A stretch of DNA of 64,000 bases. Source: Campylobacter showae. Its GTDB lineage: Bacteria; Campylobacterota; Campylobacteria; Campylobacterales; Campylobacteraceae. The stretch is taken from positions 558,001 through 622,000 of the forward strand of contig NZ_LR535679.1 of the NCBI RefSeq assembly GCF_900699785.1, in the 5' to 3' direction. The position numbers and the translations under genes were made by a program. Position 1 is the first letter of the stretch; each line of letters begins with the position of its first letter. Below the pieces are notes generated by a model. It was not told the origin of the DNA, made no database searches, and worked only from the letters and a program-made list of their open reading frames with translations. Below are positions 8,893 to 17,606 of the stretch, one piece after another.

Positions 8893-9822
8893 TTAATCCT
8901 CTCTAACCCGCAAAAATACCGGAAACCTAGGCAACCCTTTTGCGGTTAAATTTTGATATTTGTAGGTTATTATAGAGCCGATTTTGGGCGGGTTTGCGCG
9001 CTCTTCGTCGCTAAAGCCCGAGCCAATCTTAAATTTTACTCCGCTAGCGGGTTGCAAAAGCTCGTCATTTTGCTCGTCCGAGCTTGAGCCCGCAGCGCTA
9101 AGCGCCTTGCAGGTTACCGAGCCCATAAGCCCGGCGTATTTGCCCGTGCCCGCGTTTATCGCCGTCACCTCGCACTCGGCGTCTTTAAATTTTTTGTATT
9201 TCAGCGCATTTTTGCTTCGTTTTCGCTCATAGGGCGCGTTTGGTTCTCGCGCGACCGCGCCCTCGCCGCCTTTTGCGACGATCTGCTCGGCAAACGCTTC
9301 AAATTCGGCGTTATCTTTTACTTTTATCTGCTTTATTATCTTTAAATTTTGACCGGCTTGCGGGTTCTTTGCGATAAATTTTTCAAGCTCGCTAAGCCGC
9401 TCTAAAAGTCCGCCGCCTGCCTCAGGCACGTCGAAAACGTGAAATTTTATCTCGCTCCACGCTGCGACGCTAGGCATTTTATCCATCACGATCGATTGGA
9501 TTTTTTCAAATTCGCCCCGCGCGGTGTAAAGCTCGCCGTCAAGCGCAAATGGCGGAAAATGCGCGCTCCAGCCCTCCGGCGCGGCTAAAATTTTACCGTT
9601 TCGCGAACGCAAATTTCGCCCGTCCCAGTAGGCGCGCACGCCGTCGAGCTTCTCGCTAGCTAGCCAGCCGCCGACGTTTTGGCCTTTGTATTCGCTAAGT
9701 TTTAAAAGCTCGAATTTGGCGTTTTTAGCAACATCTGCACTCGCTGTATTGTTTAGATTTTCACTCTGCGCCGCCAAAGCTAAATTTAAAAAGGCGGCCA
9801 GCAAGAGCGCGAAAAATCTCAA
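8893..9822 (-). CDS. Exported ATP-dependent DNA ligase (LigE type)
   Basis: A 309-residue minimal ATP-dependent DNA ligase. Nucleotidyltransferase motif I is SEKLDGVRAYW with the adenylated Lys58; motif III is DGELYTARGEF, motif IV is EGAVAREP and motif V is LKYKKFKDAECEV. An OB-fold domain makes up the C-terminus. The first 18 residues (MRFFALLLAAFLNLALAA) form a clear signal peptide, as in Haemophilus, Neisseria and Campylobacter periplasmic LigE proteins, which act on extracellular or incoming DNA. A short Ser/Asp/Glu/Gln-rich insert interrupts the OB domain (around 9060-9110). It overlaps the epimerase upstream by 4 nt. The location downstream of a sugar epimerase is not functionally informative. 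Confidence 0.88.
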   Translation of the reverse strand: MRFFALLLAAFLNLALAAQSENLNNTASADVAKNAKFELLKLSEYKGQNVGGWLASEKLDGVRAYWDGRNLRSRNGKILAAPEGWSAHFPPFALDGELYTARGEFEKIQSIVMDKMPSVAAWSEIKFHVFDVPEAGGGLLERLSELEKFIAKNPQAGQNLKIIKQIKVKDNAEFEAFAEQIVAKGGEGAVAREPNAPYERKRSKNALKYKKFKDAECEVTAINAGTGKYAGLMGSVTCKALSAAGSSSDEQNDELLQPASGVKFKIGSGFSDEERANPPKIGSIITYKYQNLTAKGLPRFPVFLRVRED

Positions 9823-10877
9823 ATTTTAACCCCGTAAAACTCGCAGTACCACTCGATAAACCTAGCCACCCCGTCGTTTACGCTAGTTGCGGGCTTATAG
9901 TCAAAGTCCGCCACCAGATCGCTCACGTCCGCAAAGGTCGCAGGCACGTCGCCGGCTTGCAGCGGAAGGAAGTTTTTCTCTATCTCGCGGCCGATTTTTA
10001 GCTCGACGGCCTTGATGTAGTCCATGAGTTCTACGGGGCTATTGTTGCCGATATTATAGACCTTAAACGGCGCGCTTGAGGTGGCAGGATCGGGATGCTT
10101 CGCGTCCCACGCGGGATTTGGCTTGGCTGGGTTATCGACGCATTTTATGATGCCCTTTACGATGTCGTCCACGTAGGTAAAGTCGCGCTTCATCTTGCCG
10201 TAGTTAAAGACGTCGATTTTCTTGCCTTTTAGCGCGGCGTCTACGAACAAAAACAGCGCCATATCGGGGCGTCCCCACGGGCCGTAAACAGTGAAAAATC
10301 GCAGCCCCGTAGTCGGTACGCCAAATAGATGCGAATACGTATGCGCCATCATTTCGTTGCTTTTTTTGGTTGCGGCGTAGAGACTGATCGGGTGATTTAC
10401 GCCCTCGTGCGTACTAAATGGCATATTTTCGTTTAGGCCGTAGACTGAGCTAGAGCTTGCGTAGACTAGATTTTTAGTTTGGTTGTGGCGGCAGCATTCA
10501 AGGATATTCATAAAGCCCGTGACGTTGCTGTCGATGTAGGCTTGCGGATTTATGAGCGAGTAGCGAACGCCTGCCTGCGCGGCTAAATTTACGACGCAGT
10601 CGAATTTCTCTTTCTCAAAAAGCTCTTTCATCATCTGGGTATCGGCTAGATCGGCTTTTATAAATTTTAAATTAGGCTGCGTTTTTGAGCTTATCAGCTT
10701 GCCATAGTCTATCTCGCTCACGTCAAAGCCAGCCGTTTTTAGGCGCGCAAGCTTTAAATTTACGTCGTAGTAGTCGTTTATCACGTCGTATCCGACAACC
10801 TCGTCGCCTCTTTTTGCAAGGGCGTTTGCCAAGTGAAATCCGATAAATCCCGCCGTTCCGGTTACTAAAATTTTCAT
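9819..10877 (-). CDS. UDP-glucuronate 4-epimerase (NAD-dependent epimerase)
   Basis: A 352-residue extended SDR epimerase with GTAGFIGFHLA (residues 7-17), NLAAQAGVRYSL, catalytic SSSSVYG and YAATKKSNE (Tyr-x-x-x-Lys), then RFFTVYGPWGRPDMAL. The AAQAGVRYS and GPWGRPDMA signatures are characteristic of UDP-glucuronate 4-epimerases (LpsL/CapI/GlaE type), which make UDP-galacturonate. The substrate could be supplied by ugd at 6404-7726. It begins a two-gene unit with the DNA ligase; a TAAAAT -10-like element lies just upstream (about 10902-10907 on the minus strand). The assignment to glucuronate rather than a GlcNAc substrate rests on motifs only. Confidence 0.85.
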   Translation of the reverse strand: MKILVTGTAGFIGFHLANALAKRGDEVVGYDVINDYYDVNLKLARLKTAGFDVSEIDYGKLISSKTQPNLKFIKADLADTQMMKELFEKEKFDCVVNLAAQAGVRYSLINPQAYIDSNVTGFMNILECCRHNQTKNLVYASSSSVYGLNENMPFSTHEGVNHPISLYAATKKSNEMMAHTYSHLFGVPTTGLRFFTVYGPWGRPDMALFLFVDAALKGKKIDVFNYGKMKRDFTYVDDIVKGIIKCVDNPAKPNPAWDAKHPDPATSSAPFKVYNIGNNSPVELMDYIKAVELKIGREIEKNFLPLQAGDVPATFADVSDLVADFDYKPATSVNDGVARFIEWYCEFYGVKI

Positions 10878-11056
10878 GTTTTTTCCTTTGTGATTTGACG
10901 CTATTTTAGCACAATCTCATTTATTTCGCCGTTAGCCGCCGCACCTTGAGGTAAATTTTGAGCAAATTTACGCGCTTTGGGCTCAAATTTAGCGTTTAAA
11001 TTTGTAAATTGAAACGGAGATTCTTAAACAAACTTTTAAAGTTTTTACTATTTTAT

Positions 11057-11065
11057 TGCTATAAT
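11057..11065 (+). promoter_or_regulatory. Extended -10 promoter of the beta-helix gene
   Basis: TGCTATAAT is a perfect extended -10 preceded by an AT-rich stretch, the usual Campylobacter sigma-70 arrangement. It lies 31 nt before the start codon at 11097; an SD (GAGGAGA) sits between. Confidence 0.7.
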
Positions 11066-11096
11066 AAATGAGTTAAATTTACACGAGGAGACGACG

Positions 11097-12419
11097 ATGA
11101 TTAGTATCCAAAAAGCCGCCCTACCTTGCCTTTTTAGCGCATTTGCCCTACTCGGACACGCAGCCGAGTTCTACGTCTCAAAAGAGCTCGGCGACAACGC
11201 AAATGCCGGCACCAAACAAGCACCCCTAAAAAATATCGAAAAATCGGCTCAAATAGCCCAAATAGGCGACAAAATTTACGTCGCCGAGGGCAACTACTAC
11301 GGACTAAGGGACAAAGGCTTTATCATCGTCAAAAAGCCCGTCGAGATCTACGGCGGCTACTCCAAAGATTTCGCCGAGTGCGACGTTTTAAAGCACCAAA
11401 CCCGCATCATGCCGCCGGCATCGGCTAACGGCACGGGCTCGTCAAATCCTCTAGTCGAGATGGACGTCGTCGCAGCGCCTGGAGAGAGGCTCGTTTTCGA
11501 CGGTATTATATTTGACAAGGGCGACTCAAACGCCTACGACGTGAGCAGAGGATGGCCTAGAGGCGTAGATACGGGTATGCTCGTCCTGCCGCCCGGAGTC
11601 GGTCAAAACGGCAAGACGAAAAACGTCATCACCGCGGCAAAACCGCTTTTGGGCGGTAAATTTTTAGGCGGGGGCGAGCTTACGATACGAAACAGCATCT
11701 TTAGCAACGGCAACAACTCGGCGGTGAGACTGGGCGCTCACGGCAAAGTAAATATCGTAAATAACGTCTTTGTCGCAAACGCCATCAGCGCCTGCGAAAT
11801 TTGGGGCGCAAAAAATCAAGCCGATGCCGTCAAAATCGACTTTAGCTACAACACTATACTTTTTACGTGGCCGCGAACGGCCGACTTTGGCGACGGCGGC
11901 CAAGGCTTTAAGGTCATGACCAAAGCCGATGTCGTCATCCGCCGCAACATCATAGGTCTCTCGGCCTTTGCGGCGATAGAACGCGCCCGTATCGACAGCC
12001 CCGTAGCCATGGAAAAAGGGCGAAAAGTGCGCGTAAACGACAACCGCTTTTTCCTCAACAAAAAAGCCGATGTCGTCCTGCCCGGACTAGGCCTTTTTGA
12101 GGCGATATTCGCCAAGGATTTTGCAGACGTGGAGCTCTTTGACGAGGCGAGCGGCAACGCGGAGCTAATAGACGACAAATCGCTCAGAAAAGCCGTAAAT
12201 AAGGCGTATTTGGAGGGATTTTTGGACGCTTCATACAAAGAGAGCGTGGACCACGATCCAAATTCGTTCGAAAACGAGCTAAGAAGGATATTTGGGATAA
12301 ATCAGATCGCAAGAGGACAAAGCGAGATCTCCATGTTTGGCAACAAATATCCGCTAAAAGACGCGGTTAAGCTCTTTGGCGCAGTCGAAGACTACGGCGC
12401 GCAGGAGATAAAGTACTGA
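11097..12419 (+). CDS. Exported right-handed parallel beta-helix protein
   Basis: A 440-residue protein with a signal peptide (about residues 1-22, ending GHAA). After it comes FYVSKELGDNANAGTKQAPLK, the N-terminal motif of DUF1565/pectate-lyase-like beta-helix proteins, then regularly spaced short beta repeats: IYVAEGNY, VEIYGGY, LTIRNSIFSNGNNSAVRLG, VNIVNNVFVANA, IDFSYNTILF, VVIRRNIIG. These suggest one turn of a parallel beta-helix each. The C-terminal 130 residues are less repetitive. It has its own promoter and a strong SD (GAGGAGA). No catalytic residues of a known polysaccharide lyase could be identified, so enzyme or adhesin roles are both open. It stands alone, divergent from the epimerase. 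Confidence 0.75.
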   Translation: MISIQKAALPCLFSAFALLGHAAEFYVSKELGDNANAGTKQAPLKNIEKSAQIAQIGDKIYVAEGNYYGLRDKGFIIVKKPVEIYGGYSKDFAECDVLKHQTRIMPPASANGTGSSNPLVEMDVVAAPGERLVFDGIIFDKGDSNAYDVSRGWPRGVDTGMLVLPPGVGQNGKTKNVITAAKPLLGGKFLGGGELTIRNSIFSNGNNSAVRLGAHGKVNIVNNVFVANAISACEIWGAKNQADAVKIDFSYNTILFTWPRTADFGDGGQGFKVMTKADVVIRRNIIGLSAFAAIERARIDSPVAMEKGRKVRVNDNRFFLNKKADVVLPGLGLFEAIFAKDFADVELFDEASGNAELIDDKSLRKAVNKAYLEGFLDASYKESVDHDPNSFENELRRIFGINQIARGQSEISMFGNKYPLKDAVKLFGAVEDYGAQEIKY

Positions 12420-12710
12420 TTTGCCAGACGTTTTGTCTAGAAATTTGATGTTTGCAGGATTGTTTTCGTGCCGTCTTTCGTCAAATTTGATTTAGTAGCA
12501 GTCAAATTTGCGGATTTGTTGTGATTTTTTCGTCAAATTTGACGCCGTAGCCGCTAAAGCGAAATAAAATTTGACTAGTAAAAGCCAAATTTACCAATCG
12601 CTCGCCAAGCTACGTCAAATTTGACCGCGCCCTAAAAACAACATGCGCGTCAAATTTACCGAGTCCGTGTCGCTTCGAGCCGTTTTATCTCGCCAAATTT
12701 CCCTAACCCC
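12420..12710. repeat. Gap dense in AAATTT motif
   Basis: This 291-nt gap between convergent genes contains nine copies of AAATTT, most within (T)CAAATTTG(A). By base composition only about 0.1-0.2 copies are expected. No ORF, RNA gene or classical terminator was recognised. The copies are in no fixed spacing, so this is motif accumulation rather than a tandem repeat. Confidence 0.85.
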
Positions 12711-13628
12711 TCACTGCTCGTCCAAATTTATCTCGGGCATATTTTCTTCGGTGTAGTACTCCTCCGCCCCGGCCTGCTCGTCGTCGTCATTAAGCTCCGG
12801 CTCATCCTCGTAGTTTTGCGTTTCAAGGCGCACAAGTTCGCGATCGACCGCCTCGCAAAACACCGGCGTATAGCCCATCTGCGCGCAGTTTGCCGCGAGC
12901 CACTCGCTCATCACCGAGATATCGTCCGCGTAATCGTCCAGCGTCAAATTTCCGCGCAAAAGCTCGTATTTTAGGAAAAGCCAGTATGTGTTTAGCACGT
13001 CGCTTTCGCAGTATTCGTTGATCTTGTCGATCTTACCGTCAAAAAACAGCTCCATCACCTGATCGCCGTGCACGTCGTATTTGCCGGGCAAATTTAAGCT
13101 AGCGCACAGAGTATCGAGCTTTAGCCCGCGTACGGATCCAAACTCGCTCACGTGATCGAGCAGATCGAAGTGAAATTTGCCGCTGTACCTGTCGCGATAG
13201 TTGCCGTCCCATTTGCCTTTGCCAAGCTCCTTGTTTTCGACCTCGTAAAAGCTCGGAAACGAGACGTTGTACCTCATCGCGCGAGTTAAAATCATCGGCA
13301 GGTCAAAACCCCGTCCGTTAAAGCTCACCAGGCGCGGGTTATGCGAATTTACGAAACCGATAAATTTATTTAGGATTTCGCGCTCGTTTGCGCCCTTCAT
13401 CGTGCTTACGCGCAAAAATTTACCGTATTCGTCCGCCATCACAGCTGAAATCGCCACGACGCGGTGAAACATCACGGGTAAAAACTCGCTTCCGCTTGCT
13501 GCCTTTTGCGTGGCAAACGCCTGCCTCGCCACCTCAGCGTCGCTTCCCTCAAAGCCGTCAATTTTACGCAAAAGCGCGGTATCAGGCACCGTCTCGCAGT
13601 CAAAAACGCAGATATAATTTTTAGCCAT
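12711..13628 (-). CDS. DnaQ-like 3'-5' exonuclease (PolB exonuclease-2 type)
   Basis: A 305-residue protein with the RNase H-fold exonuclease motifs: ExoI as VFDCETVPD (Asp10, Glu12), ExoII as LVSFNGRGFDLPMI, and ExoIII as YCESDVLNTYWLF with its catalytic Asp. This arrangement matches the 'predicted 3'-5' exonuclease related to polymerase B' family often annotated near polysaccharide genes in Campylobacter. The last 60 residues are acidic (EDEPELNDDDEQAGAEEYY), an appendage outside the nuclease fold. It is divergent from waaC, with 63 nt between starts. A role in DNA repair or RNA processing is possible; the substrate is unknown. Confidence 0.82.
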   Translation of the reverse strand: MAKNYICVFDCETVPDTALLRKIDGFEGSDAEVARQAFATQKAASGSEFLPVMFHRVVAISAVMADEYGKFLRVSTMKGANEREILNKFIGFVNSHNPRLVSFNGRGFDLPMILTRAMRYNVSFPSFYEVENKELGKGKWDGNYRDRYSGKFHFDLLDHVSEFGSVRGLKLDTLCASLNLPGKYDVHGDQVMELFFDGKIDKINEYCESDVLNTYWLFLKYELLRGNLTLDDYADDISVMSEWLAANCAQMGYTPVFCEAVDRELVRLETQNYEDEPELNDDDEQAGAEEYYTEENMPEINLDEQ

Positions 13629-13691
13629 TTCAAACCTTTTTTAGCTATTTTTGCCTAAAATGATAGCTAAAAATCTTTATAAAAGCGATAA

Positions 13692-14678
13692 ATGAATAAA
13701 AACCCAGCCCCAAACATCGCCGTTATCAAGCTCTCCGCCCTGGGCGACATCGTTCATGCGGTAGTCATCTTGCAGTTTATCGAAAAGCACTTACCGCAAG
13801 CTAAAATAACATGGTTTGCCGATGCTAAATTTAGCGAGATTTTGTTCCTTTGCCCGCAAATTTCGCGCGTCGTATCGCTACCGCTAAAAAACGGCGAATA
13901 CAAAAAAAGCTTGGAGCTGATCGCCTCTGCTAAGCAAGAGGGCAAATTTGACTACATCATCGACTTGCAAGGGCTGATCAAATCCGCCGCGGTTGCGAAG
14001 CTTCTTGGCAAAAACAGCTACGGATTTGACAAATTTAGCGTCAAGGAACCGCTTGCAGCGCTGTTTTATAGGCATAAATTTAATTGCGACTACGGAGAAA
14101 ATATCATCTTGCGAAATTTAAAACTTACGGCTTTTGCTTTAGGCTTTAGTTTTAGCGAGGATGAAATTTTAGCCAAACAGCCTTGTTTTAGCGCCTCGCA
14201 AAGTAAATCGCAAAGCCCAAAAAAGAAAATTTTGATAGCGCCCTTTGCTAGCGAGCCGAGTAAAATTTACGATAAATTTGGAGATGTTATCGCTCTGCTA
14301 GACGAGCCGCAAAATGAAATTTTCGTCTGCTTTAACGGCGAAAAAGAGGAAAAAGAGGCTCTAAATTTGATCAAAAACTCAAACGCAAAACCGCTAAGCT
14401 TAAACCTAAAAGAGCTCGTAAATTTTATCTCGTCCTGCGATCTTGTTATCGGCAACGATAGCGGCGTGACGCATATAGCTTGGGCGCAAAATCGCCCCTC
14501 TATCACGCTTTTTGGCAACCGCCCCGCAGAGCGAAACGCCTTTGCTAGCCCCGTAAATTTAACGCTGGATGCCGGCAAAAAAATAGACGCGAAAAAGATA
14601 GACAAAAGCGACTTTTGCGTGCGAGACATCGCGCCGCAGGCCATCGCAAACGCGGCAAAAAGGCTGCTTGATGCGTGA
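13692..14678 (+). CDS. waaC: LOS heptosyltransferase I
   Basis: A 328-residue GT9 enzyme with N-terminal IAVIKLSALGDIVHAV, the signature of WaaC. The C-terminal half has LVIGNDSGVTHIAWAQNRPSITLFGNRPAERN, the ADP-heptose-binding GT9 motif. It adds the first L,D-heptose to Kdo of the lipid A-Kdo acceptor at the inner-membrane cytoplasmic face. A short Ser/Gln/Lys stretch (FSASQSKSQSPKKK, about residues 166-179) lies in the interdomain linker. The next gene overlaps its stop. As in C. jejuni, waaC opens the LOS locus and is followed by the acyltransferase gene. Confidence 0.93.
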   Translation: MNKNPAPNIAVIKLSALGDIVHAVVILQFIEKHLPQAKITWFADAKFSEILFLCPQISRVVSLPLKNGEYKKSLELIASAKQEGKFDYIIDLQGLIKSAAVAKLLGKNSYGFDKFSVKEPLAALFYRHKFNCDYGENIILRNLKLTAFALGFSFSEDEILAKQPCFSASQSKSQSPKKKILIAPFASEPSKIYDKFGDVIALLDEPQNEIFVCFNGEKEEKEALNLIKNSNAKPLSLNLKELVNFISSCDLVIGNDSGVTHIAWAQNRPSITLFGNRPAERNAFASPVNLTLDAGKKIDAKKIDKSDFCVRDIAPQAIANAAKRLLDA

Positions 14679-15564
14679 TTTATTTTACCTTTGGCTTTAT
14701 AGATTTTTTAAATTTATCTTTACCGTTACGCCCGCGTTTTTGCTGGATCCTTTTTTAAATTTCATCGCGTTTTTGTTTTATAAATTTGACGCCAAACACA
14801 CAAAAATCATCAGAGCAAATCTAAATTTCGCCTACGCGGGCGAGCTAACGGCCGCGCAAAAAGAGCAGATCGTAAAAGACACGTACCGTAACTACGCCAA
14901 ATTTGCGGTAAATTTTATAAAAAACCAAAACGCGAGTAAGGAAAAAATCCTAGAAAAAGTCGAATTTAAAAACGAGCAAATCCTGCAAAACGCGCTCGCT
15001 TCTGGTCGCCCGATCATCGTGCAAACTGCGCACTACGGGCAGTGGGAGCTCTTTTCGCTGGCGATGGCGGCAAAATTCGGCGGCGTTAGCATCGTCGGAC
15101 GCGCTCTTGATAGCGCGGTCATGCAGCGCATTTTGGCGGCAAACCGCACCCGCTTTGATATCGAGTTAATCGATAAAATGGGCGGCGCCAAGCAAATTTT
15201 AAAAGCGGTCAAGGCGCGCCGATTAGTCGGCATTCTAGTCGATCAAAACACCGCCAAAGAGGAAGGCGTAGAGGTCAAGTTTTTCGGACGAAAAGTCCTG
15301 CATACGCCTGCGGTTAGCATCTTCGCGCAAAAAACGGACGCGCTCATCGTGCCGGCCTTTATCCGCGAAAAAGGGGCAAACCTCAGCGAAATTTGCTTTT
15401 TCCCGCCGATTGACGTTAGGGATTTTGACAAAGACGAAGCCGTGCTAAAGGCAACGCAAGCTCAATCAGACGCCACCGAGGCCGCCGTGCGCGAGAAGCC
15501 GGACGAGTACTTTTGGTTTCACAAACGCTTTAAGCATTTTAACGAGGAAATTTATAAATGCTAA
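14671..15564 (+). CDS. htrB: Lipid A late acyltransferase (HtrB/WaaM type)
   Basis: A 297-residue membrane-anchored acyltransferase. The N-terminal hydrophobic segment is FKFIFTVTPAFLLDPFLNFI; the active-site HX4E/D motif is HYGQWE (about residues 121-126); further family blocks are RALDS and LVDQNTAKEEGVEVKFFGR. It transfers a secondary acyl chain to Kdo2-lipid A precursor. I chose ATG 14671, which overlaps the waaC stop by 8 nt; a TTG one codon upstream is possible. It overlaps the following GT2 by 7 nt. Gene order waaC-htrB is conserved in Campylobacter LOS loci. Confidence 0.92.
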   Translation: MRDLFYLWLYRFFKFIFTVTPAFLLDPFLNFIAFLFYKFDAKHTKIIRANLNFAYAGELTAAQKEQIVKDTYRNYAKFAVNFIKNQNASKEKILEKVEFKNEQILQNALASGRPIIVQTAHYGQWELFSLAMAAKFGGVSIVGRALDSAVMQRILAANRTRFDIELIDKMGGAKQILKAVKARRLVGILVDQNTAKEEGVEVKFFGRKVLHTPAVSIFAQKTDALIVPAFIREKGANLSEICFFPPIDVRDFDKDEAVLKATQAQSDATEAAVREKPDEYFWFHKRFKHFNEEIYKC

Positions 15565-16322
15565 GCGTCGTAATCCTCACGCTTAACAGCGAAAAATACC
15601 TCGCCGAGGCACTACAAAGCTGCGAATTCGCAGACGAAGTCGTCGTGGTCGATAGCGGCTCGCAGGACGCCACTGAGCAAATTTGCGCAGGATTTAAAAA
15701 CGTCAAATTTCACAAGCAAAAATGGCTGGGATTTAGCGCGCAAAAGCAGCTGGGAGTGGATATAGCTCGCAATCGCTGGGTTTTTGTGCTAGATAGCGAC
15801 GAAGTGATTTTAGAGCCTTTGCGGGAGGAAATTTTGCAGGTTTTGCAACGCCCCGAGTTTTGCGCATACGAGGTAGCTCGCGCAAATATCTTTTTCGGTA
15901 AAGAAGTGCGCACTATGGGGCTTTATCCAGACTGCGCGGTTAGGCTGTTTGATAAAACGCGGGCGGAATTTGACGGGCGCGAGATACACGAAAAGGTCGT
16001 TTTAAAAAGCGCGGCGAAAACGGACGAACAAACTCCGGCGGACGGCGCAAATTTAACCGCCGCCAAAAATCAAATCGGCAGGCTAAAAAACCACTTCAAA
16101 CACTATGCCTATGATAGCATCGAGCAGTTTATCGCCAAGCAAAATCGCTACTCGAGCCTAGGAGCAAAGGGCGCGAAATCAAGTAAATTTAAAGCCGTTT
16201 TAAATCCCGCGTGGACGTTTTTTAAGCTATTTTTCCTAAAAGGCGGCTGGCGCGAGGGCTGGCGCGGCTACGTGATAGCAAGGCTTTACGCGCAATATAC
16301 ATTTTGGAAGTACGTAAAATGA
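15558..16322 (+). CDS. LOS core glycosyltransferase (GT2, WaaE/LgtF type)
   Basis: A 254-residue GT2 protein: LSVVILTLNSEKYLAEAL at the N-terminus, VVVDSGSQDATE, the VLDSDEVI metal-binding motif (about residues 76-83) and FDGREIHEKV. These are the hallmarks of the WaaE/KdtX/LgtF beta-1,4-glucosyltransferases that add glucose to heptose I. An Ala/Asp/Thr-rich insert (KTDEQTPADGANLTAAKN, about residues 155-172) interrupts the C-terminal region, coinciding with an AAATTT motif. It overlaps htrB by 7 nt and the next gene by 4 nt (ATGA), placing it in the waaC operon. Substrate specificity is inferred from family and position. Confidence 0.85.
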   Translation: MLSVVILTLNSEKYLAEALQSCEFADEVVVVDSGSQDATEQICAGFKNVKFHKQKWLGFSAQKQLGVDIARNRWVFVLDSDEVILEPLREEILQVLQRPEFCAYEVARANIFFGKEVRTMGLYPDCAVRLFDKTRAEFDGREIHEKVVLKSAAKTDEQTPADGANLTAAKNQIGRLKNHFKHYAYDSIEQFIAKQNRYSSLGAKGAKSSKFKAVLNPAWTFFKLFFLKGGWREGWRGYVIARLYAQYTFWKYVK

Positions 16323-17407
16323 AAGATAAAAAAATCAAAATCCTAGTTATGAAATTTAGAAACATCGGCGACGTGCTACTCACGACTCCGCTCATCGAAA
16401 ACCTGCGCCGCATCTACCCTGACGCGCAGATAGATTTCGCGCTAAACAAGGGCACGGAAGCGATGATCGAAGGCAACCCGAACATCCAAAACATCCACGT
16501 CTACGACCGCGCAAATATAAAAGAGGTCGGCTTTTTCAAACGACTTTGGCGCGAGCTAAAATTTATCCATAAAATCAAAAAGCAAAAATACGACATCGCC
16601 GTGCAGACCACGACGGGCGACCGCGGCATCATCATCGCCAAATACGCCAAGATAAAAACCATCGTGGGCTTTGAGGGCAAAAACAAGACCGTAAATAAAA
16701 TAATAACTCACAAAGCCCCTAAAATAGGCGGCCTACGCCACACCGTGGATAGAAATCTAGACGCCTTAGCCGCACTCGGGTTTGAGCCTAACGGCAAAAA
16801 AGTGAGCGTGCACTTTGATCCAGGCTGCATCAGTCATCTAAATTTACCGCCTAAATTTATCCACGTGCACCTAACCAGCCGCTGGATGTTTAAGTGCGCG
16901 GACGACGAAACCATGGCTGCGATAATCGACTTTTGCGAGAGCCTTGGCGTGCGGGTCGTGCTAACGGCCGATAACAACGACGCCGAGCTAAAAAAGCTGG
17001 ACGACGTGCTGGCGCTGTGCTCCTCTGGCCCCGTAAATCTAGGCGGTAAACTCACCCTAAAACAGACCGCCGCGCTATCAAAGCGCTCAGCGATGTTCAT
17101 CGGCGTGGATACGGCGATCATGCACCTAGCCGCGGCCAACGACGTGCCCGTGATCGCGCTGTTTGGGCCCAGCGGGGCGTTTGAGTGGGGGCCGTGGGAC
17201 AACGATCTGGACGCAAACGGCTACACTCAGCGCAACGGCAACCAAACTATGGGCAAGCACGCGGTATTTCAAAAAGACTGGGACTTCGTGCCGTGCGACA
17301 AAGAGGGGATGATAAAGCACGGCGTGGAGCGAACGCTGATGAGATTTGAGGGCGAGGAGCTAGAGGCGATAAAGAGAAAAATCAGGGAAAATTTGAGCCA
17401 GAGCTAG
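16319..17407 (+). CDS. GT9 heptosyltransferase III-like (RfaQ type)
   Basis: A 362-residue GT9 protein. ILVMKFRNIGDVLLTTPLIENLR (about residues 7-29) is the typical N-terminal motif of the 'putative LPS heptosyltransferase III' (RfaQ) subfamily. The C-terminal FIGVDTAIMHLAAANDVPVIALFGPSGAFEWGPW is the donor motif. I chose ATG 16319, which forms ATGA with the GT2 stop, over an upstream in-frame TTG. It is the last gene of the waaC-htrB-GT2-GT9 operon. It probably adds a further heptose or related sugar to the inner core. Confidence 0.85.
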   Translation: MKDKKIKILVMKFRNIGDVLLTTPLIENLRRIYPDAQIDFALNKGTEAMIEGNPNIQNIHVYDRANIKEVGFFKRLWRELKFIHKIKKQKYDIAVQTTTGDRGIIIAKYAKIKTIVGFEGKNKTVNKIITHKAPKIGGLRHTVDRNLDALAALGFEPNGKKVSVHFDPGCISHLNLPPKFIHVHLTSRWMFKCADDETMAAIIDFCESLGVRVVLTADNNDAELKKLDDVLALCSSGPVNLGGKLTLKQTAALSKRSAMFIGVDTAIMHLAAANDVPVIALFGPSGAFEWGPWDNDLDANGYTQRNGNQTMGKHAVFQKDWDFVPCDKEGMIKHGVERTLMRFEGEELEAIKRKIRENLSQS

Positions 17408-17606
17408 GCAGGCTTTGTAAAATGTGGCCGCTTTGGCTAAATTTTACGAGCAAATTTGAGCCGCGAGCGGTAAGTTTGGCTGTTTTGGTCAAATTTGGCG
17501 ATTAAATTTATCGGTCGGGCTTGTCATAAAATCAAATTTGATTTGAACGCCGGCCGTCAAATTTGACCTTCTTGATTTTATAAATTTGAGCGCTTAAATT
17601 TGACGC
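17408..17606. repeat. Intergenic AAATTT-dense gap
   Basis: The 199-nt gap after the GT9 gene carries repeated CAAATTTG-type motifs, including ATCAAATTTGAT (17531-17542) and an imperfect inverted pair AAATTTGAGCGCTTAAATTT close to the stop of the facing membrane gene. The latter could serve as a weak hairpin. No gene is seen. Confidence 0.6.
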
